Source of the DNA: Anthracocystis setariae
Taxonomy: Eukaryota > Basidiomycota > Ustilaginomycetes > Ustilaginales > Ustilaginaceae
Reading direction: 5' to 3'
Assembly (NCBI GenBank): GCA_928724745.1
Contig: CAKMXJ010000007.1
Location: 124,001-188,000 of the forward strand
DNA: 64,000 nt
Part shown: piece after piece, positions 58,101 to 64,000 of the stretch
Layout: each line of letters begins with the position of its first letter
How positions within the stretch are numbered: position 1 is the stretch's first letter
The notes under the pieces: generated by a model
What the model saw: the letters and a program-made list of their open reading frames with translations, nothing else
The model's database searches: none
What the model was told of the DNA's origin: nothing
Translations under genes and position numbers: made by a program

Positions 58101-60150
58101 CCAGTACAACTCGACCATCACCCAGTTGTGGAATGCAGGCGTGAGGGGCTTGGGGGGCATTGTTTTGCCTGGAGATACCGCGTGGAGCCAATTCTCTTAT
58201 ATTGCAGATCAGGGTATGAGGCCAGCGATCGCAGCGCTCAACTTGGTCAGCAACGCCGGTCTCGCCAGCGTCAGAAACGCGACAAACAGTCCCGACGGCA
58301 CTCCAACCATCATCTCCGAATATCGTGCCATGAGCAGCCTCAGTCTAGGCAGCGGACTTGGCTCGACGCTGAAATGGGCGGTTGTTTTCGGTCTGGTGCA
58401 AGCCGTCTGGCCTGCGTTTGCAGCTCTGTACCCATCGAGTGAGAGGAACAATCGCGTCAAGGCGATGGCGCTCACCAACGGTATGCGGGCTGTGCCGCTG
58501 TGGCTCGGACATCTTCTGGCAGAGATGCCCATCGTCCTCATTTCCACCATCCCCGTAGCGCTCGTATACAAGTTCGCTTCCAAGCAGTTTGCAGGCGAGG
58601 GAGTCCTCTGGGTGACCCTGTTCCTGTACGGCATCGCGTCGACGCTGCAGAGTTTTGTGGTCACGCTCTTTGCCCCCAACCAGCTCGCGGCATTCGCCAT
58701 CGTCGCGGCTTGGAATGTTCTCGCCTTCCTGATCTTTTTCGCCACGACCATGCTTACGATCACGTACTACGTCGGACCAGCAGTATCGAACGCATTGAAC
58801 GCCGCTTACTATGTGGAAGCAATTTTGGCGCCCAGTGTTAGTATGACACGGGCAGGTTTCGTGAGTGTCAACCTCTTCAATGCGCTTTGCAACGGCAGCG
58901 GCGGGTACAAGCCCGGCGGTATTGGGACGATCGACTTGCTGGGTGGACCAATCTTGTACTTGATCGTCTGGGCTCTCGTGTGCTTTGGCATTCTGACCGC
59001 CAACGATTCCGGCGTGCAACTCTTCGGGTTCTTGCGACGCTCGAGACGAAGCAAGAAATCTGCTTCTGAGGAAGAGGACAAGGTTCAACCTGTGGGCCAG
59101 GGTGTACGCGAGGAAGCGCTGCGGCTCGACTCGGAGTCGTGTGACGACGTCCTCCAAGCCAAGCACCTATACAAATCCTACGGCTCGCTGCTCGCAGTCG
59201 ACGACGTCTCGCTCGGCGTGCGTCGCGAAGAAACCGTCGCTCTGCTCGGAATCAACGGTGGAGGCAAGACCACCACGCACTCGCTCATCCGTGGCGAACT
59301 GAGCCCGGACTCCGGTAGCGTCACGATTGCCGGTATTGGCGTGGCGCAGCAACGCACACTTGCTCGTTCGCACATTGCCTCGGTCCCGCAGTTTGACGGC
59401 CTCGATCCGCTTCTCACCGTCCAGGAACATCTCAGCACTTATGCCAAGATCAAGGGTGTTGCCAAGGCTGAACACAAGGCCAACGTGCAGGCAGTTATGC
59501 ATCTGACCAACCTCACTCAGTACGCCAAGCGTCGTGCGGGTGCGTTGTCAGGCGGTAACATGCGCAAGCTTTCGCTCGCCATCGCACTGCTCGGCAACCC
59601 GGCTGTGCTGCTGTTGGACGAGTTGAGTTCCGGTGTCGACTCTTGGACCAAGCGAGGATTGTGGCAGACGCTTCGTCGTGCGGGACGCGGTCGGGCGACG
59701 TTGCTCACGTCGCACTCGATGGAGGAAGCGGCTGCGCTGGCTAACCGAGTGGCGATCCAAGCGTCGCGCATCCTGGCTGTTGACACCATCACGGCGCTTC
59801 GTCGCTCGCATCCCGCATACGAGCTCCAGATCGATCTGGACGAATCCCACCGCAACTCGCACGAAGCTTTCGTCCAGGTCGAGAGATTCATCAAGCAGCT
59901 GTTCCCAGAGGCCAAGAGTTCCGATGAGGCAAGTGCGAGGTTTGAGATCCCGCTCCCGCTCCAGGGCGGTGAGCAAGGAGGGGTGGCGGGATTGTTCAGG
60001 AAGCTCGAACGGGCTCAGGAGCAAAGGGAGAGGGTCGGCGTTCGAGGGTATCAGATTTCGCCGGTTTCGCTCGAATCGCTGTTCCTCCAAATCGTTCGCC
60101 GCGCTCAGTCGGATGCTGCCAAGGACGAAGTCGGTGCTCACCATCGTTGA
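55189..60150 (+). CDS. Full-size ABC transporter, subfamily A-like
   Basis: 1653 residues in one exon, with the duplicated TMD-NBD layout of ABCA lipid transporters. The first half has one membrane segment near residue 85-105 (LLRCLIIPVAYYVFL), a large extracytosolic loop and a cluster of six to seven segments (about 285-490). NBD1 (about 520-760) has Walker A GSNGSGKST (about 556), signature LSGGQ (about 651) and Walker B FLMFDEATSGLD. The second half repeats this: a membrane segment near 880-900, a long loop, a cluster (about 1060-1280), then NBD2 with Walker A GINGGGKTT (about 1355), signature LSGGN (about 1454) and Walker B VLLLDELSSGVD. An acidic linker (EEEDKVQP) precedes NBD2. Substrate unknown; lipids or vacuolar/peroxisomal cargo are likely by family. 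The gene converges with the lipase gene 77 bp away. Confidence 0.9.
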   Translation: MAASSAFGHGILTTSSSPPDEHGIQLSPTMATPTKAERDSSSASSLQRIVSSDDTSLSSSAIRWNQFLALTKKNWIVMRSYWLVNLLRCLIIPVAYYVFLGEAKNFFNTKNDNGIASPVPIQRLSDSLTMPLYWIDRRNDTADNKFSPSQIIDLITNSLQPEQRSLVRQVANREELGMACPQAWVGLSDCFGAVEFNQITAQGTVNYTLRLDPGLTKVKVNTHNGDAETRTLPLQFAVDSAILQLNGAPTSSYSQPPLEQPFTNQTNAQQAESQRRGFLNGVPQLTALAFFIGMLGVVWHLPSSISEERGSGMTALLTTMGCAQLPRIASWICGPGFAYLPAWLVMGGTLSATLWTMTNKGLCVFSHVLPGLAMASWCLFVATFFARANVSSIITVALAVLMAIVGLITKEIGEGGGVVIGLFFPSASFVYEFVAISAYEHAGYAARVSGSHDGINMGPSILGQIVVQIIAIFLFPALTILLERKLFYAEPFFKWLLRREQSVSHSEVYAEKPTSDAATPALKINNLVKRYGKKPENLAVDDMDLEVPHGSITCLLGSNGSGKSTTIGIIGGNVRKTSGEIYIDGFERGAAPPGLLGVCPQKDVLYNQLTCLQHVELFRAIKHRRGTKDDATDLLTRCELLHKLKSKPTQLSGGQKRRLQTAAALVGQSTFLMFDEATSGLDPLSRRAIWKILLNERGRRSILFTSHFLDEADLLGDKIVILAAPGKKLCQGTPIELKTQYGQGTTVQVSPPGCDLLPLLNEICPGTTQVAAIEPGQDSFLLPTTEQRTLAEALEAIEERKASLGISGYDVAGPSLESVFLSLNSQHARANGRDEEVDEMEGKVGHAPNGESELSNGAVAGVCTLILAQFGKRVVLYRRTYLPAIFAILVAVLGSIVPLAFFKDRDPSCLRGFGERTMKNGAPYPSYGATYWDNATHRFELLYAAPDANAQAAFGDGFNLTSLRLERVPVDQYNSTITQLWNAGVRGLGGIVLPGDTAWSQFSYIADQGMRPAIAALNLVSNAGLASVRNATNSPDGTPTIISEYRAMSSLSLGSGLGSTLKWAVVFGLVQAVWPAFAALYPSSERNNRVKAMALTNGMRAVPLWLGHLLAEMPIVLISTIPVALVYKFASKQFAGEGVLWVTLFLYGIASTLQSFVVTLFAPNQLAAFAIVAAWNVLAFLIFFATTMLTITYYVGPAVSNALNAAYYVEAILAPSVSMTRAGFVSVNLFNALCNGSGGYKPGGIGTIDLLGGPILYLIVWALVCFGILTANDSGVQLFGFLRRSRRSKKSASEEEDKVQPVGQGVREEALRLDSESCDDVLQAKHLYKSYGSLLAVDDVSLGVRREETVALLGINGGGKTTTHSLIRGELSPDSGSVTIAGIGVAQQRTLARSHIASVPQFDGLDPLLTVQEHLSTYAKIKGVAKAEHKANVQAVMHLTNLTQYAKRRAGALSGGNMRKLSLAIALLGNPAVLLLDELSSGVDSWTKRGLWQTLRRAGRGRATLLTSHSMEEAAALANRVAIQASRILAVDTITALRRSHPAYELQIDLDESHRNSHEAFVQVERFIKQLFPEAKSSDEASARFEIPLPLQGGEQGGVAGLFRKLERAQEQRERVGVRGYQISPVSLESLFLQIVRRAQSDAAKDEVGAHHR

Positions 60151-60227
60151 AAGGGGAAACCACTGTATATTGTAGAGTTTGAATCAATCATCTCGACACG
60201 GAATCTGTAGGATTGTTTCTATCGGTT

Positions 60228-61916
60228 TTAGAGTGCAAAGCGTTGTACGAAGGCGCGGATGAGGGGTATGCCCTTTTTGTGCATATCCATCGTAGCTGTT
60301 CGGACGATGATGACGGCGTGGGCGTTGAGGACGTCGTTGAAGTGGGCGAGGTGTTTCTTCACCCTTGGGAGGAGTGTTTGGTTGTTGAGGTTGTTTTCGA
60401 TTCGGGATTGGGTTGGGGTGAGGGGGAGTTGGTTCGGGGGTAATTTGTATTCGTTTGGCTCGGAAAGCGAGATGGTGGCGGTATTGGGTTGGATGATGTA
60501 CTTTGTTCCTTCCTCTTCCTCTTCTTCTTCTTCGTTTGAGGGGGGTGGGGAGGTGGCGGAGAGGGCTACGTAGTCTTCGCCTATCTCTCGGATGGTTTCT
60601 TCGATGTTGGATTCGACGGACGAGAGCATGGTGGAGATGCGTTTGTGTTCCAATCGTTGTCGGGTGACTTTATCGAGCGAGGCGATTTGGATCTTGCCGT
60701 TCGCCTTCGCGTTTCCGTTGGGTTTGGCGTCGTCGGGTTCGAGGAGACCGTTCTCGATCGCCCAACTCCTCTCGAGCGTCTCTACGCGCTCGCTACTCAA
60801 CTTGGACTCCTTGCTGAACTTGTGCAACACGATCCCCACCATCACCGGCAGCAGAACGGGCAGAAGCACCCACGCCACATAGTTGAGTGGAAAGTTGAAC
60901 GGAAATCGCTGCGGATTCAGGATCCACGGCAACTTGGCTGGGTCCATTCTGCTGCGCACCTTGGTCCAGAGCGTTTCGATCTTGGGTGGAGGGTCGATGG
61001 CCTGGTAGGAAGTGAGAAGGGGTGGATGGTTTGGGTCTCGAGTGAGTTCGACATGATCGGCGAGGACGAACGGGTCGTGCGGGGTGAATGCTGCGGTACG
61101 GTAGGGAACGGTTAGGTCTGCGACTGCATTGGCGTAGATGTCGATTCGAGCGAATAGACGCAAGGCTTGGATGAAACAAAATCGAGGATCCGCTAATGCC
61201 TCGAGTAGACACAGACCAGCATCGGTTTCTTGCTCGGCTTCGCTAGGGTCCGGATGAGTGGATGGATTCGAAGGCGGGATCCAACCTTTGTCCGCAAGGT
61301 ACAGTTGCTTACCTGTCCTCCCGAGCGACCGTCTTCCAAAGAAGCTGGCGACTTTGCTGAACATGGTGCCGACTGGGGTGATGCCGAGATGAGGAGTAGC
61401 TATGGTGCTCAGCGATGCTGGACTGGGTCTCGACTTGAACTTGAGCTTCTCCTTGCTGCTTTGGGAAGCAGACGAGCTCGTCCCGGAGAAGAATCCATCC
61501 GTATACATCAGCCCAGCTGCATACCTAACCACCAACCCACCCAGCGAATAGCCGATCAGACTCAACTTGACCACCTCGCCCTCCTCCTCCTCCTCCACCC
61601 TCTCCACCTCCTTGTACACATCCTTGACCAACCTCTCTGCACACCAATCTATCCCATCATACGTCAGATCGGCACCATTCACCTGCGAATTCAACACCAC
61701 CATCGTCACCTCACCGCTCCTCGCATTCGGATGCGATTCGGCCAGCACCGCGATCGAATCCACCGACTCCGGAGCCACAAGCGTCGACGCCGACGTTGGC
61801 GATACCGTACCGCCATGATACTTGGCCAACGTACTCGTCAGAAACGCCAGGTTCGTCGCAGATCCCCATAACCCATGCTGAATCACCACAAGATGCACCT
61901 TCCTCGCCACCGACAT
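60228..61916 (-). CDS. Rog1-like serine lipase/esterase (DUF676)
   Basis: 562 residues, single exon. An alpha/beta-hydrolase: VHLVVIQHGLWGSATNL holds the HG oxyanion motif near the N-terminus, and LIGYSLGGLVVRYAAGL (about 115-131) is the nucleophile elbow GYSLGG with the catalytic Ser. ATPHLGI and the Asn-Ala-Asp DLTVPYRTAAF region supply the usual acid. These match the DUF676 family of yeast Rog1 and related glycerolipid lipases. An acidic Glu run (about 105) interrupts the N-terminal domain. Two or more hydrophobic stretches (about 335-365: YVAWVLLPVLLPVMVGIVL) indicate membrane attachment. The C-terminal third has Glu-rich low complexity and a conserved-looking end (HAVIIVRTATM). Substrate likely mono- or diacylglycerols or phospholipids. 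Confidence 0.85.
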   Translation of the reverse strand: MSVARKVHLVVIQHGLWGSATNLAFLTSTLAKYHGGTVSPTSASTLVAPESVDSIAVLAESHPNARSGEVTMVVLNSQVNGADLTYDGIDWCAERLVKDVYKEVERVEEEEEGEVVKLSLIGYSLGGLVVRYAAGLMYTDGFFSGTSSSASQSSKEKLKFKSRPSPASLSTIATPHLGITPVGTMFSKVASFFGRRSLGRTGKQLYLADKGWIPPSNPSTHPDPSEAEQETDAGLCLLEALADPRFCFIQALRLFARIDIYANAVADLTVPYRTAAFTPHDPFVLADHVELTRDPNHPPLLTSYQAIDPPPKIETLWTKVRSRMDPAKLPWILNPQRFPFNFPLNYVAWVLLPVLLPVMVGIVLHKFSKESKLSSERVETLERSWAIENGLLEPDDAKPNGNAKANGKIQIASLDKVTRQRLEHKRISTMLSSVESNIEETIREIGEDYVALSATSPPPSNEEEEEEEEGTKYIIQPNTATISLSEPNEYKLPPNQLPLTPTQSRIENNLNNQTLLPRVKKHLAHFNDVLNAHAVIIVRTATMDMHKKGIPLIRAFVQRFAL

Positions 61917-62215
61917 AGCTGGCTACGTCTCGAATACGCAATAATGGTGATGATTTGGTCAATAGCCAACAAACCCCAATCCCAACCGCTCAGCTTGCAC
62001 GTACGTCGCACACATCGGCCGTGTGGGGGAATACTGCACTGCAATTCACGCTATCCAGCCCTGCATGTGAAATTCTGCACTCAGCACAGCGCGGAACTCA
62101 ACTCCCTTCAAACTCGCATACCTCCGCGGACACCGCGACTCCTCTCCCCACCAACACTCAAACGCGATCCGAGACTCGACCAGCTCGATGCGATTACAAA
62201 GAATTCAGTAACAGA

Positions 62216-62277
<62 letters not shown>

Positions 62278-62417
62278 AGTACAGGAAAGCAACTACGTCA
62301 TGTGCAATGCGGTGCGTAACAGAGGATATCAAGACAATCATCTCGAGCGAAACAGAGAGATAGAGAGAGAGAGAGAGGGCCAAAAAAAAAAAAAAAAGGA
62401 ACCCCAAAAATCGACTG
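61917..62417. repeat. Intergenic region with (AC)n, (AT)n, (GA)n and A-run repeats
   Basis: No gene. Contains (AC)23 at about 62217-62262 joined directly to (AT)n at 62263-62277, a GATA/GA tract near 62355-62378, and an A run of 15-16 bases near 62382-62397. Confidence 0.9.
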
Positions 62418-63815
62418 TCAGAAGGTAGACTCCTTGCCGTATTGACAAAGGTAGGTCTCCCAATGACCAAAGTAATCCCTTTTCTTCGTCGACGAGCTTG
62501 CTGTCGTACGATGCGGCGCAATCCTGGGAGGAGCGTAGGCAGCATTAGGCTTTTGCGGGCTGGGCGGAGAGTAGATCGGCTGGTCATAGCCATTTCGCTT
62601 CTGGTCTGCCTGCGCACGAGTAAAGTCGATCACCGCTGAGAGGGTGGCAGCGGGCGACAGCGGGATGGTTGGTTGACGGCCAGCTTCAGTGACCGTGGTG
62701 TTGCGTGCCTGACATGAGACGGTGGGGCGGATCGAGTCACGCGGTCTGGCTCCCGGCGTCAAAGGCGACATGTCTTCATCGGAAGAAACCATGGCGTGCG
62801 TACGCGTATGCACTTGATAGACAGACTCGTCGAGCGAAACAAGTCCACCGGCGCCATCGAGAGGAAGGCTGGACTTGGGCGAGACTGGCTCATCGAAGGG
62901 ATTCGAACATCTGCGAGTCACTTGCACAGATCCTTGGTGCGAGGTGGAGAGTGAAAGCATGCGAGCACCAGTGTAGTCGAGCTGGTGATCGATGATGGGC
63001 CAGAAGCGTTGTCTTTCGGGGGCTTGCTTGGCTTGGCGCTCGTCATACACCTCGACCTTGTGCGGAAGGAACGTCGATGTACCTCGGAATTGCGTCCAGC
63101 CGATGGGAGCCGTGCGCGAAGCGGACAGAAGGCGAAGCTCTGGCAGTACATCAATCTTGCTTGCCTCCTCAGGCTGGGCCGATGATGTCGACGACAACTT
63201 TGACTCTGAAACCCGTTTATGCAGTTTAGCTGCTTGAGCCTGACTCGTCTTCGAGAGACGTCGCCTTTCCGCAGCCATGCGCCATGAAGTTGTGACAGAT
63301 GGCACACGCGCACTCCCTTCGGACGTGCCGACGCACCTCGCATCAAAGTGGAGTGACCGCTTCCTCAGAGCCGAGGCGATGGCACTGCAGCTTCTCTTTT
63401 CAGGTCTTGGCGACACAATGTCGCCTTCGGACAGCACCCGCTTTGTGGCGAGCTTTGGTCTCGTGCCGATGGGAGCTTGTGTGAAAGTCTTGCTTGGCTT
63501 GCCATCCAAGCAGCTGCTGGCGCTCGAATCGGAGGCTTCCGTTAATGGAGATTTGGTAGTTGGATGGATGGACAGCACGCTTTCAGGTGGCGAAGGCGTG
63601 GGAGAATCGTTATGCCGAGCTTCCTCCTTCTGAGCTGACGTTGTAGTCGAAGCCAACTCGCGATGCTGGTGCGAAGGAGATGTGGCTGACGATGTTGACA
63701 AGCTTTGCAGCCGAGCACGAATCTGTCGGAATGCTTCTGAATGGTAGGGTTCAAACTGTGCGGACGACCTCTTCCCGTTTGGAGCGTGCCCGGCGGTCAC
63801 AGAAGAGTCCGACAT
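62418..63815 (-). CDS. Unrecognised Ser/Pro-rich protein
   Basis: 465 residues from the Met at 63815 (MSDSSVTAGH); an in-frame Met at 63914 would add 33 residues. I do not recognise the family. The first 270 residues are low complexity and rich in Ser, Thr, Arg and Lys, with basic patches (PRPEKRSCSAIASALRKR) that could be nuclear localisation or phosphorylation regions. An apparently ordered core (about 240-330) contains PIGWTQFRGTSTFLPHKVEVYDERQ and RQRFWPIIDHQLDYTGARML. Then comes more Ser/Pro-rich sequence and a C-terminal tail with HWETYLCQYGKE. No membrane segment or signal peptide. The uniform codon use and long single frame support a real gene; homologues probably exist in other smuts, but this was not checked. 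Confidence 0.65.
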   Translation of the reverse strand: MSDSSVTAGHAPNGKRSSAQFEPYHSEAFRQIRARLQSLSTSSATSPSHQHRELASTTTSAQKEEARHNDSPTPSPPESVLSIHPTTKSPLTEASDSSASSCLDGKPSKTFTQAPIGTRPKLATKRVLSEGDIVSPRPEKRSCSAIASALRKRSLHFDARCVGTSEGSARVPSVTTSWRMAAERRRLSKTSQAQAAKLHKRVSESKLSSTSSAQPEEASKIDVLPELRLLSASRTAPIGWTQFRGTSTFLPHKVEVYDERQAKQAPERQRFWPIIDHQLDYTGARMLSLSTSHQGSVQVTRRCSNPFDEPVSPKSSLPLDGAGGLVSLDESVYQVHTRTHAMVSSDEDMSPLTPGARPRDSIRPTVSCQARNTTVTEAGRQPTIPLSPAATLSAVIDFTRAQADQKRNGYDQPIYSPPSPQKPNAAYAPPRIAPHRTTASSSTKKRDYFGHWETYLCQYGKESTF

Positions 63816-64000
63816 GGTTCCCGTCGACCGCAACGCCAATGGACATCGATGCAGCGACGGAGAGACGTGGGTTCCAAGCGGCGAAAAAGGTTCGGGAATC
63901 CCTGAAGGATGCAACTGGGGTCCTTACAAGCAAGTACACTGCAAGGAATGTTCGACTTGGACGAGGTGTCGACCAGAGACCAGCGGTGCAGAGTGACGGT
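63816..64000. other. Right edge of window
   Basis: About 185 bp of presumed upstream region of the minus-strand gene; nothing further seen. Confidence 0.4.

Overview
The window looks like nuclear DNA of a smut fungus (Ustilaginomycotina, close to Ustilago/Sporisorium). Genes are dense, with short introns (about 50-120 bp, GT-AG, one GC-AG) and a moderately high GC content. Most of the recognisable genes are conserved fungal housekeeping genes. The species assignment is inferred from gene content and remembered protein similarity, not from a search.

Region by region. 1-7.7 kb is an accessory stretch: an unrecognised repeat-bearing ORF on the minus strand (1528-3501), then decayed copies of three housekeeping genes: poly(A)-binding protein and alpha-tubulin fused head to tail (about 4040-5540, plus) and an internally deleted aconitase (about 6640-7545, minus), separated by GC-rich hairpin-forming repeats. 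8.0-14.1 kb is ordinary gene space: fructosamine-3-kinase (9 exons including a putative 3-nt microexon), a 585-aa HECT ligase that matches only the C-terminal end of the Tom1/HUWE1 family, a divergently transcribed UBE2W-type E2, and ferrochelatase.

14347-28387 is one composite insertion of 14,041 bp with a 5-bp target duplication (GCGGC). It is a Ty1/copia retrotransposon whose gag-pol is split by a younger minus-strand Ty3/gypsy element (16229-23881, 4-bp duplication ACGC). The copia element carries an extra ORF downstream of pol with a Zn2Cys6-like cysteine cluster and its own TATA-like sequence. All four LTR-LTR differences in the two elements are CpG transitions.

28.8-51 kb is gene space again: synaptobrevin (six small exons), a MAPEG membrane protein, a zf-4CXXC_R1/CDCA7-like protein with AT-hooks, a Dbf2/Sid2 kinase, Spc25, a single-ORF fusion of tRNase Z with thiamine pyrophosphokinase, septin Cdc11, Fap7/AK6, a nitronate monooxygenase, an LSM-domain Naa38-like protein, an unrecognised helical protein and a nitrilase.

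51.7-54.3 kb is a PIF/Harbinger-type DNA transposon: a DDE transposase and a convergent Myb/SANT-like ORF, both open. 55-64 kb holds a full-size ABCA transporter, a Rog1-like lipase (DUF676), simple repeats, and an unrecognised serine-rich protein at the right edge.

Intron-exon structures were deduced by hand from splice consensus and reading frame; every multi-exon model given below sums to a multiple of three.
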